From positions 2,542,001 to 2,606,000 of the forward strand of contig NZ_CP048113.1 of the NCBI RefSeq assembly GCF_010093065.1: DNA of 64,000 nucleotides, written 5' to 3'. Position 1 is the stretch's first letter. The number at the start of each line of letters is the position of its first letter. The notes below the pieces were generated by a model. The model worked only from the letters and a program-made list of their open reading frames with translations, did not search any database and had not been told where the DNA came from. The stretch comes from Chitinophaga agri. GTDB lineage: Bacteria > Bacteroidota > Bacteroidia > Chitinophagales > Chitinophagaceae. Made by a program: the position numbers and the translations under genes. Shown one piece after another: positions 54,103 to 61,695 of the stretch.

Positions 54103-55263
54103 ATGAAAAACATGAAAATTCCACCGATTGCGGCACTACTCCTGGCCCTTACTATGGCCGGCTGCGTAAAAAAGGAGATCAGCGATCCTGAAAAATTATC
54201 TACGGCCACGACCACCCAGGGTGTCGTCAGCGCTGCTGCCGTACAGCCCGTACGATCCGAAGCCCTGCTGGCAATGCAATGCTACAACAACGCATTTTAT
54301 AACCAGTATGGCACCTATGGTCCGTCGTTCAAAGCGTACTACTATTCTGATGTCACCCGTACCGGCAGAATGGACTTCTGGCGGCAGGCAGAAGCGATTG
54401 AGACCCTGATAGATGCCTACACCATCAACAATGATGCAGACCTCAGAAATAAGATCGTTTACCTGTATAATGGCATGCGGGATGCCTACGGTTTGCTATG
54501 GACATCCAACACCTTCAATGATGACGTCATCTGGGGCGCCCTGATGTGCGTACGTGCTTTTCTCATTACCAATGATGGTGGCATGAAGGATATGGCGAAA
54601 AACAACTTTGACATGGTATGGAACCGCGCCTGGGATAACAACCTGGGAGGCGGACTATGGTGGACAACAGCCAACAACACTAAAAACGCCTGTGTAAATG
54701 CGCCTGCGGCCATCTGTGCGATGTACCTCTACCAGGTCACCGGAGATGTGAATTACCGGAATAAAGCAAAGATGATCACCGACTGGATGGTGAGTCGCCT
54801 ATATACTTCCGCTACCGGCGAAGTAAAAGGCGCGATCAATGCAGCAGGCACGATCACCGAAGGCTCCCGTAGCTATACGCAGGGTACTTTCATTGGCGCC
54901 TGCAGTATGCTGCACAATGCCTATCCTTCTGCTAATTTCAAGGCGATGGGGCAAAAAGCCATGGACTACACGAAGAATAATATGTGTAATGCACAAGGGC
55001 TGTTGCCTGACGAATATGACTGTGATGACTGTCAGGGGTTCAAAGCGATCTTCGCCCGCTGGGCATGCAGATTTGTGAAAGATCATAATTTGCAGAGCAC
55101 CTACGCTGCGTGGCTGAATTATAATGCAGCAGAAGCCTGGACGTACAGAAACACCAATGGACTAATGTGGGGACAATGGTGGAGACGGACACCCGACAGT
55201 TACCTTAATTCATTTGAAACAACGAGTGGGGTGGCGATGATGAATGGCGTTTGGTTGTTTTAA
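54103..55263 (+). CDS. GH76-family glycoside hydrolase lipoprotein
   Basis: 386 residues. Lipoprotein signal IPPIAALLLALTMAGC. The (alpha/alpha)6 barrel of GH76 alpha-1,6-mannanases is suggested by FWRQAEAIETLIDAY, the DD pair in FNDDVIWGALMCVRAF (likely catalytic Asp), NLGGGLWWTT, NAPAAICAMYLYQVTGD and QGTFIGACSMLHNA. Likely degrades alpha-mannan or yeast-wall glycans at the surface; the substrate is inferred from the family. Not part of a Sus-like locus here. Confidence 0.88.
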   Translation: MKNMKIPPIAALLLALTMAGCVKKEISDPEKLSTATTTQGVVSAAAVQPVRSEALLAMQCYNNAFYNQYGTYGPSFKAYYYSDVTRTGRMDFWRQAEAIETLIDAYTINNDADLRNKIVYLYNGMRDAYGLLWTSNTFNDDVIWGALMCVRAFLITNDGGMKDMAKNNFDMVWNRAWDNNLGGGLWWTTANNTKNACVNAPAAICAMYLYQVTGDVNYRNKAKMITDWMVSRLYTSATGEVKGAINAAGTITEGSRSYTQGTFIGACSMLHNAYPSANFKAMGQKAMDYTKNNMCNAQGLLPDEYDCDDCQGFKAIFARWACRFVKDHNLQSTYAAWLNYNAAEAWTYRNTNGLMWGQWWRRTPDSYLNSFETTSGVAMMNGVWLF

Positions 55264-55279
55264 AGTAAGTTGAATTGAG

Positions 55280-55328
55280 ATTACGGCTATATTTATTTCA
55301 TTTTATAATAAATAAATATAGCCGTAAT
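55280..55328. terminator. 19 bp A+T-rich hairpin, terminator
   Basis: Perfect 19 bp inverted repeat (55,280-55,298 with 55,310-55,328), 11-base loop, 17 bases after the GH76 stop. Confidence 0.8.
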
Positions 55329-55412
55329 GCTTATCTATCAAACAATTATGACTACGTAGAGGAAAAATTTTAAATAAAATTTGGCAGATTAAGAAAAACG
55401 CGTACATTTGCA

Positions 55413-55420
55413 CTCCCTGA
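55413..55420 (+). promoter_or_regulatory. -7 promoter box of tRNA-Leu (TACATTTG)
   Basis: Exact TAnnTTTG, 16 bases upstream of the mature tRNA 5' end. Confidence 0.55.
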
Positions 55421-55436
55421 CACGGAAATCAAAGAT

Positions 55437-55520
55437 GCCCAGATGGCGAAATTGGTAGACGCACTGTGTTCAGGTCGCAGCGCTCGCAAGGGTGTGCTGG
55501 TTCGAATCCAGTTCTGGGCA
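55437..55520 (+). tRNA. tRNA-Leu(CAG)
   Basis: 84 bases. Acceptor stem GCCCAGA / TCTGGGC; D arm with GGTAGAC; anticodon stem CTGTG / CGCAG with loop TTCAGGT, anticodon CAG; long variable arm (GCGCTCGCAAGGGTGT) as in leucine tRNAs; T arm CTGGTTCGAATCCAG; discriminator A. CCA is not encoded. It is followed by its own terminator and by the accessory region. Confidence 0.97.
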
Positions 55521-55530
55521 CAAAAAGTAC

Positions 55531-55555
55531 AAAACCCGCTCTTTGAGTGGGTTTT
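55531..55555 (+). terminator. tRNA terminator
   Basis: AAAACCCGCTC / GAGTGGGTTTT, 3-base loop, one G-U pair. Confidence 0.85.
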
Positions 55556-55882
55556 CTGTTTTAAGCCATAATAGCCATTTCATAAGTTATTTATTATCAA
55601 ACAATAACAGGTTCGAATCCGGATTCAAGGATTAGCTCGAGGATGACGTTTGGTGCTGTGGCTCAGAGTCTGTTATCTGAAAAAACCAGCTTTTCTGCGA
55701 AGATCGAACCAATGATTTGTTTTTTGCCGATCGGGGCCCGTAGGGATACAAATTACCTTCGCCTAACGTCAGTCAATACTTCCTACATTTACCAGAACGA
55801 GATAAAAATGAATAAAAAAATGGCTGACAGAGGACAGCCATTCCAATTTATGTGATAATCGATATAATTATAAAAGATTACC
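55556..55882. other. Junction between tRNA-Leu and the accessory block
   Basis: No supported gene. GGTTCGAATCC at 55,610-55,620 repeats the T-loop of tRNA-Leu (55,499-55,509) and is followed by the palindrome GAATCCGGATTC. A hairpin (AATGGCTG 55,819-55,826 with CAGCCATT 55,835-55,842, minus-strand T-run) ends the kinase operon. Confidence 0.5.
55819..55842 (-). terminator. Terminator of the kinase/receiver operon
   Basis: 8 bp stem, 8-base loop, then T7 on the minus strand, 41 bases past the kinase stop. Confidence 0.8.
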
Positions 55883-56941
55883 TCAAGAGGCTGATTTATC
55901 ACTACCATCTATGCGAAAGATTATTCTAAAAATATTCCATTCATAAGGCACACCACCCAAAAATTTACTAGACTTATCGACATTATTAAGAACTATTAAC
56001 TGAGCGCGATTCATTTCAAGAATTTTATTTACTAAATGTAGACCAATGCCATTGCCTGACTTCCCTTCTTTTTTCGCCTGACTTCCTGAGTAATTTTCCT
56101 CAAGTATTTTCAATTTCTCATCCTCCTCAATTTTTAAGCTTAACATTCTGAAATCTATCGAAAATTCTTTCTCTTTATTTGAGAAGCTAATGTCAATCGT
56201 ACTACCTGGCTTAGCATACTTTGTTGCGTTCTCGATTAAATGATAAAATGCAACATGCATTGACTCATAGTCTATATATAATTTATCATAATTCTCCTGA
56301 ACATTTACGTATATATATTGGTCTGTAAAATCAGGAAAGAAGATATATAGCAAATTAAAAATAACCTTTCTAACCGGATGATACCGTGGCTGAAGAATAG
56401 GGTCCGTCTCGTATAGTTTCTTAAATACAGAAAACTCCGTCTTCATCGATGCATTGTTCTTCGCAATTCTTAGAAATGTCTTTGCTGCTTCATCAGGCTG
56501 AGCGAGTATTAATCTTTCAATGTTCTTGATTTGATTGAGATAATTTTGCGTCAATGTTTCCTGTGGTATTAAACTGTACAGATCTTGTATTGAGTGCGCA
56601 TTAATTGATGTAAGGTTGTGTATAAGTCGCTTTATTGGTTGATTGTATTCTTCTTGTATTTGCTTTTTCATCAGGTTAATCTCATCTCTCAACTCGTCAT
56701 ATATAGCAAGTTTTTCTTTAAAAATCCTCGAACTCTTTATGAGGTCATATTCATTTGTACAAGCGAAAGTAAGCGCCTTGCAATTTTGAATTTTTGCGAT
56801 CCTTCGTTTCTCTTTAAAACTATCACATGATTCAATTGTTTGCGAACCATCTTCTGCCGAACTGATACAGTTTTTGCAACTGACAGGTAATGTTGAAAAC
56901 AAAACAGAACCATTTTCTTCCGTAATATACTTATCAATCAT
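55883..56941 (-). CDS. Soluble histidine kinase-like protein with Cys-rich N-terminus
   Basis: 352 residues, no membrane segment. Residues 20-61 contain five cysteines (C22, C25, C39, C54, C61), starting with CKNC, which may bind metal or respond to redox. A coiled coil follows at about 70-105. H108 in RLIHNLTSI is a candidate phospho-acceptor. The HATPase_c domain is clear from about 225: N-box with N238 (FYHLIENATKYAKPGS) and G-box SGNGIGLHLVNKILEMN. It overlaps the receiver gene upstream by 8 bases, so they work as a pair. The A+T-rich codon use differs from the core genes. It may be part of a defence or signalling module; no direct evidence. Confidence 0.75.
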   Translation of the reverse strand: MIDKYITEENGSVLFSTLPVSCKNCISSAEDGSQTIESCDSFKEKRRIAKIQNCKALTFACTNEYDLIKSSRIFKEKLAIYDELRDEINLMKKQIQEEYNQPIKRLIHNLTSINAHSIQDLYSLIPQETLTQNYLNQIKNIERLILAQPDEAAKTFLRIAKNNASMKTEFSVFKKLYETDPILQPRYHPVRKVIFNLLYIFFPDFTDQYIYVNVQENYDKLYIDYESMHVAFYHLIENATKYAKPGSTIDISFSNKEKEFSIDFRMLSLKIEEDEKLKILEENYSGSQAKKEGKSGNGIGLHLVNKILEMNRAQLIVLNNVDKSSKFLGGVPYEWNIFRIIFRIDGSDKSAS

Positions 56942-57599
56942 TAGGATAAATTTCTTTACTATACTGTTCTACCAAAGACTGAAATTCTAATGGTTCTGCA
57001 TTTTTAGGTAGAAACGAATCAGCTTTCCTTAGCGCTTCATGGAACCTATCTCCAGTATTTTCTGCTGAGTATATTACGATCTTCTTAGAGGGATATTTCT
57101 GCTTTAAATTTAATGCAAGTCCAAGTCCTTCATCTTTACAATCTAAAGCTTTACCTACACCTTGAATATCAACGAAAACAATATCGGCATCCCTAATGAC
57201 AAGATCATCGATATTTTTGATATCCTTAATCGCCTTAATATTTATCCAACCAGATTTTTTCAAAATTTGAACTACTCGAAACTTAGTATCGTCATCAATA
57301 AAAATAATCTTCGTCAGTGCCTTTCGCCGTTCTAAACTTTGTCCACTCCCGTCGTTGTCCATTCGACTCAATGGCTTAATTAATGGATCTTGGCTAGTAA
57401 AATTAAAAACCGGCGATATAACAGTTTCAGTGTTTCCAGAATTCGATGGTGATATAACGAGTGATGGCTCTTCTTGACCTTTTTCTTTCTCGCCGTTTTT
57501 TTTCTTACTTGAAACTCTTTGTGCTATTACTCCAATAACGATCGCTGCGGAACCTGTAAACATTAATTTGTAGATATTCTCTTGCAAGAATTCGAGCAT
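56934..57599 (-). CDS. Membrane-anchored receiver-domain protein
   Basis: 221 residues. One N-terminal membrane helix (about 11-27, KLMFTGSAAIVIGVIAQ), then a basic, disordered linker (about 28-95), then a CheY-like receiver: acidic cluster D102-D104 (IIFIDDDTKF), phospho-acceptor D144 (DIVFVDIQGVG), S178 (IVIYSAENTG) and K199 (FLPKNAEP), so all signalling residues are present. No output domain follows; it may act by binding a partner at the membrane. First gene of the two-gene operon with the kinase. Confidence 0.78.
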   Translation of the reverse strand: MLEFLQENIYKLMFTGSAAIVIGVIAQRVSSKKKNGEKEKGQEEPSLVISPSNSGNTETVISPVFNFTSQDPLIKPLSRMDNDGSGQSLERRKALTKIIFIDDDTKFRVVQILKKSGWINIKAIKDIKNIDDLVIRDADIVFVDIQGVGKALDCKDEGLGLALNLKQKYPSKKIVIYSAENTGDRFHEALRKADSFLPKNAEPLEFQSLVEQYSKEIYPND

Positions 57600-57960
57600 T
57601 CTATTGACAATTTTGGTGATAAAATCTTATAACTGTGGTGTACCTCTACGTGGAGTGAGGCGGCATGGAATAAAGCGAATGTACGAAAAAGCAGTTTGTG
57701 ATAAAAAAAAGCTCGTAAACGTTAAATTTTTCTTGGTAAATACAACATTTTTCGGAATTTGAGATTTTTGGCCGTAATAACATAACACTTAATCTTAATT
57801 TGATTTTCATCAAAAGATATTGTATTTGCCGAATATCAATCAGTATTGAGCGTTCGAATCGCTAAAATTGATCTCTTATTGAAGCCTCACCTACAAGCAA
57901 AACGCCGGAGATAATGTCTCCGGCGTTTTTGTTTATCATTAAGAGAACACTGTAACACAG
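57600..57960. other. Intergenic region between receiver gene and TIR gene
   Basis: A+T-rich, holds the promoter side of the receiver gene and the TIR terminator: AACGCCGGAGA / TCTCCGGCGTT at 57,901-57,927. No ORF with support. Confidence 0.5.
57901..57927. terminator. Terminator of the TIR gene
   Basis: 11 bp stem, 5-base loop, A-run and T-run on the two sides, 34 bases past the TIR stop. Confidence 0.9.
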
Positions 57961-58653
57961 CTAAAGGACGATTACCAACTCCGCTATCTTGGCTGCAACT
58001 TCTACCATCGTATCCTCTGAAGTACTAAGACCACTTCGCGAACCAAGCAAGGGACTTACTTCACGTAGGGCTTCATAATTTGTGTTATGTACAATTGGAA
58101 CAAGTAGATCTCGCGCCAACAGAGCCGAAAGTTCTTTGTCAGCGATTCCCTCTCCCTTGAGGCGCTGCAATAGCGAAGGAGTTACCAACACGATTCCTAT
58201 TCGTGACTTCACCAATCCCTTATCAATTTCGCGAAGCAAAGGTGAACCCAACAAGACGTCTTTTTCACTAAACCAAACAGAGACTCCTTTAGACTCAAGC
58301 AGATCGTGAAGCTCTTTGGCAGGACCTTTTCGGTCGTCCCATGCGTGGCAAAGAAAAACATCACGAAGCTCTGGTATGGTTGATCGTCTTTCAACATTTT
58401 CACGAATAGGTGTGAGTGTCCGCACCTCAGTAGGTGTGTACATAATGGTAGAACCGGCTCGCGACCAACGTGGCTTAGTGCTTTTTGCAGTTGTAGTTCC
58501 GCTGCTTCGGCTACTGAATTTCTCCGACGAAGAGTAAGATGATGAATAAGATGAGGGCGAACTATAGCTGCGATAACGATTACCACATGCGGGGCAGTCT
58601 GCTGCTGCACTCGCTGTACGATGTCCACGTACTGGCGCAGTACATCTAGCCAT
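57961..58653 (-). CDS. TIR-domain protein with N-terminal Cys/His module
   Basis: 230 residues. Residues 4-23 carry C4, H11, C20 and C23 (CTAPVRGHRTASAAADCPAC), a possible zinc site. Residues 28-55 are a Ser/Tyr-rich flexible linker. The TIR domain runs from about 97: DVFLCHAWDDR (strand A), KGVSVWFSEKDVLLGSPLLR (BB loop), SRIGIVLVTPSLL and GIADKELSALLARD (the usual WxxKEL region). E130 or D132 is the likely catalytic acid if it is an NADase. Many bacterial TIR proteins cleave NAD in anti-phage defence (Thoeris and others), but no partner of a known system is adjacent. The gene is alone, upstream of the kinase pair, with its own terminator. Confidence 0.85.
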   Translation of the reverse strand: MARCTAPVRGHRTASAAADCPACGNRYRSYSSPSSYSSSYSSSEKFSSRSSGTTTAKSTKPRWSRAGSTIMYTPTEVRTLTPIRENVERRSTIPELRDVFLCHAWDDRKGPAKELHDLLESKGVSVWFSEKDVLLGSPLLREIDKGLVKSRIGIVLVTPSLLQRLKGEGIADKELSALLARDLLVPIVHNTNYEALREVSPLLGSRSGLSTSEDTMVEVAAKIAELVIVL

Positions 58654-58796
58654 AATGTTAAATTTTAATTTGATCCAATTATTAATTGCTCAAGCTGTGA
58701 AGGAAGTGTATAACCAGGTTTCTCCAATATTTATCCAACCATCACGCTGTGATATAAGCGTCATATTTATGGCTGTTCCTCTGTAATGTCCCAGTA

Positions 58797-58937
58797 TTAA
58801 TCCTTTGGCTTATGTTTGTGAGGTTTTAAATCATGATGTTTAGGTTTGTTCGGAGGATCGACCCATATTCTCTTATCATCTTTACCATCTTGCTTTTTAG
58901 GTTTGGGGCCTGGCTTAATTGCTTGGATTTTTTCCAT
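58797..58937 (-). CDS. Small Lys/Pro/His-rich hypothetical protein
   Basis: 46 residues, ATG at 58,937 and TAA at 58,797. The start is MEKIQAIKPGPKPKKQDG and the end KPHKHKPKD; 14 or so Lys and 10 Pro. An A+T-rich promoter-like stretch precedes it. Upstream of the TIR gene on the same strand with about 140 bases between. No family known to me; it may be an accessory of the TIR gene, or chance. Confidence 0.4.
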   Translation of the reverse strand: MEKIQAIKPGPKPKKQDGKDDKRIWVDPPNKPKHHDLKPHKHKPKD

Positions 58938-59223
58938 AACAATAATTTCTTTGAGGTCAAAAATTTTAAACGAATTTAGGTATTAAGGTCATACAAAGAC
59001 AAAATAAGAACAGGGGAAAAATCCTGTTTTTAAATATTGTTCAAATTCCATATGATCTTCAAGTTGCTTATAATCAAAATTAACTGGTTCGTAAACTTTC
59101 CGCTACTGGGCACGTAATGGCTCTGTAATCAATTGATTTACAGAGCCATTTTTAATTTATGCTTGTCAATTTTTCACAGGTTTTAACCCTTTCTACCATT
59201 ATTATTGACAGTCAATTGACAAG
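58938..59223. other. Non-coding stretch with tRNA-3'-like fragment and hairpin
   Basis: CTGGTTCG at 59,084-59,091 and CTGGGCAC at 59,106-59,113 repeat the T-arm start and 3' end of tRNA-Leu, with the middle changed. A 13 bp stem follows (AATGGCTCTGTAA 59,116-59,128 with TTACAGAGCCATT 59,138-59,150), terminator-like, in the same order as at the tRNA gene. No ORF. Confidence 0.4.
59116..59150 (+). terminator. Orphan hairpin terminator
   Basis: Perfect 13 bp stem, 9-base loop, followed by TTTAATTT; no gene upstream on the plus strand within reach. Confidence 0.7.
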
Positions 59224-60781
59224 TGTAGATTCTGGACCATGTTGACCCACCGTTCTGATTTATGTTGACCCACCATTCTGGGATGCTGACCCACCCATAA
59301 TTATTAATAAAACAGCTAGTTGCCAAATAATTCTGGGATGTTGACCCACCTGGGTTGCTGTGTTGGATTCACAGCTCGGATTGCCATTCTGGCATGTTGA
59401 CCCACCTGCGGACAGTCATTAGTAAGGGCTTTTGTTTATTATTTGCTCCTAAAAATGTGGGAGCATGGCACAAACGCCCATTGCAATGGAACAATTAAGA
59501 CAGCTTTTACAACTTCATAATGATGGAGTTGGAATACGGGAAATGGCACGCCGCATAGGTATTAGCCGCAATAGCGTGCGTAAATATCTGTGTCTACTCT
59601 CTGATGATTCTACTCAGGAACAGCCTCCGGATAATAAGACCCTTGCTGAAAAGGCGTATACCAATGACAATACCGTTCATGATATGCATCGACTTGAACA
59701 ATTGGTTGTCCATTTGAAATACGCCCAGGGAGAATTAGGTAAAGTTGGAGTCACCCGTCAACTGCTTTGGCGGGAATATTTACAGCAGCATCCTGATGGA
59801 TACGCTTACAGCCATTATTGTCATCACCTTAACCAGTATCTGAAGAAACTGGATGTGACGATGCATATGGAGTACTCCATAGCTGATATGATCATGATCG
59901 ACTTCGCAGGTAAAAAGCTCCATTATATTGATCTTGCTACCGGAGAACTGGTCGAATGCGAAGTGTTTATCGCAATTCTGCCTTTTAGCGGACTTATCTT
60001 CTGTGAGGCAGTACGCAGCCAGCAAACAGCCGACTTCGTTCATTGCATCAACGCTATGCTGTTATTCTATGGAGGAGCTCCTAATACGATTCTCTGTGAT
60101 AACCTAAGAACCGCAGTAAAGCAGCCAAATCGCTATGAACCATTGTTTACTGATATCTGTACGCAACTCAGTGAGCATTATACCACTACCTTTAGCGCAA
60201 CCAGACCATACAGCCCACGTGATAAAGCGATGGTCGAAAAAGCGGTAAATATCATTTATAACAACGTATACGGCCCACTCAGGAAACGGGAGTTTACCAG
60301 TCTTAAGGCACTTAATGCGGCTGTGCATGAACAATTACTGCTACTCAATAATAAACCTTATAAAGGCACGCCTTACAGTCGCTGGCATTATTTTGAACAG
60401 CAGGAACAATCCTCTCTGAAGCCACTACCGCCCCAACCGTTTAGTGCCAAAAAAGTAGTGCAACTCACTGTTCAGCGTAACTATCACGTACAGCTCTCAG
60501 AAGACCACAGGTACTATAGTGTTCCCTATGCCCATGTCGGTAAAAAGGTTAAAGTGCTTTATGATCAACGGACGGTGGAAGTCTATCTGGATCACCAACG
60601 CATTGCACTACATCGAAGAGACGGTCACAATAAAGCATATACAACACTGGCCGAACATATGCCGCCTCATCACCAGCGTATGCAACAGATCAAAGGATGG
60701 AACCGCGAGGATCTGTTGCAACAGGCAGCTCGTATTGGGACATCGACCCATCAGGCAGCAGGCATAATGCTTGAAAACAGT
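59224..60781 (+). mobile_element. IS21-family element, right part lost
   Basis: Left end near the TGTAGATTCTGG at 59,224. Five internal 20-22 bp repeats and istA follow. The element is cut at 60,781, where an IS66 end (GTAAGTATCCGG) begins; istB and the right end are not in the window. The exact left base is uncertain. Confidence 0.8.
59230..59406 (+). repeat. Five direct repeats of TTCTGGgATGTTGACCCACC
   Basis: Copies at 59,230-59,251; 59,253-59,274; 59,276-59,295; 59,331-59,350; 59,387-59,406. The third has CTGACC in place of TTGACC. They fit the multiple terminal repeats of IS21 elements that bind the transposase. Confidence 0.85.
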
Positions 60782-60811
60782 GTAAGTATCCGGAAGACAG
60801 CACCTATTTAA
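59465..60811 (+). pseudogene. istA: IS21 transposase IstA, C-terminus replaced
   Basis: DDE transposase of the IS21 family: N-terminal HTH (GVGIREMARRIGISRNSVRKY), integrase core starting near MIMIDFAGKKLHY (first Asp), with LCDNLRTAVKQP (second) and SPRDKAMVEKAVN (Glu), and the C-terminal beta domain. Residue 439 onward (VSIRKTAPI, after GIMLENS) is read from IS66 DNA, and the true C-terminus of about 60-80 residues is missing. The cut lies at 60,781/60,782. Activity is unlikely, and no istB remains. Confidence 0.85.
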
Positions 60812-60826
60812 TGACTTTGGAGAGCG

Positions 60827-61603
60827 TTACTTTTGCTTCGTGATCCAGATATGAGGTAGGAGCTCTTTGACTCTGTTGATAGGATGGTCGTTAATGACCG
60901 TTAAAACGTCCTTTAGCCAAAGGCTGGGATTAATGTTATGTAGTTTACAGGTTCCGATCAGGCTGTAGAGCATTGCAATTCGCTTTGCTGATTCATGGCT
61001 CCCGGCAAAGAGGTAATTCTTTCGGCCTATAACAGTCGCTCTTATAGATCTCTCAGCCGCGTTATTATCTGGATGTAGCTTTCCATCATACACGAAGGCA
61101 CAGAGTTTATCCCAGCGTTTTATACTATAGGCGAGGGCTTTTCCTATCGGGCTTTGTGGAAGTACCTGCTTGTATTGGTCTTCCATCCAGCTTCCTAATT
61201 CCTTCAGTATAGGTAAGGAGTGCTTCTGTCTTGAAGCTGCTCGTTTTTCATTGTCGTGATTTAACGCCCTGCTATCGCGTTCAATCTGATAGACGAGCTG
61301 TAACTGTTCCAATACATGTTTTGCTCTTTCCTGGTCGCTGTAAATAGCGTCAGAGAAGTACCTTCTTGCATGAGCAAGACAGTGGATCAATGTTATATTA
61401 TTGGTATCAACAATGCTGTTATATGCAGAGTAAGCGTCTGTTTGCAGCGTACCATAAAAATCTTTCAGCATTTCTGCGGGTCCTTCCCGGCCACGTCCGG
61501 GTTGATAATCAAAGACAAGCAGCTTGTTAATACTATCCTGATAGAGCCAGTAATACCCCCGATGAGTACTCCCTTTCTTATCCTTGTCAAGCACTGGTAC
61601 CGA
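60827..61603 (-). CDS. tnpC: IS66 transposase TnpC, exon 2 (C-terminal part)
   Basis: 258 codons plus stop. Begins SVPVLDKDKKGSTHRGYYW, which continues the ADET of exon 1 in exactly the IS66 consensus spacing. DDE residues: D of ADET in exon 1, LQTDAYSAYN (second Asp) and NNAAERSIRATVIGRKNYLF (Glu). Ends in LTVINDHPINRVKELLPHIW as usual for the family. An ATG/GTG-started reading of this region runs 29 codons into intron domains V and VI and does not represent a separate protein. Complete on its side; needs intron splicing for function. Confidence 0.88.
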   Translation of the reverse strand, partial: SVPVLDKDKKGSTHRGYYWLYQDSINKLLVFDYQPGRGREGPAEMLKDFYGTLQTDAYSAYNSIVDTNNITLIHCLAHARRYFSDAIYSDQERAKHVLEQLQLVYQIERDSRALNHDNEKRAASRQKHSLPILKELGSWMEDQYKQVLPQSPIGKALAYSIKRWDKLCAFVYDGKLHPDNNAAERSIRATVIGRKNYLFAGSHESAKRIAMLYSLIGTCKLHNINPSLWLKDVLTVINDHPINRVKELLPHIWITKQK

Positions 61604-61642
61604 GTCGAGTAGGCAAGGGCATTTCAGCCCAAGCCTCTCACA

Positions 61643-61676
61643 GCACCGTGCGTGATAGTCTCCCATCACACGGCGC
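61643..61676 (-). ncRNA. Group II intron domain V
   Basis: 34 nt on the minus strand beginning GCGCCGTGTGATGG and ending CACGCACGGTGC; two stems with a two-base bulge and GGGA-like cap. CGC stands where AGC is usual in most classes. Confidence 0.85.
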
Positions 61677-61695
61677 TTCCAGATTAGCAATACAA

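Noticed and set aside
55643..55855. 70-codon plus-strand ORF after tRNA-Leu
   Set aside because: Runs through the kinase terminator hairpin, has no motif and an unconvincing start; treated as non-coding.
59224..59406. Repeat array considered as a CRISPR
   Set aside because: Spacings are 1 to 36 bases and irregular, there are no cas genes, and the repeats fit IS21 ends.
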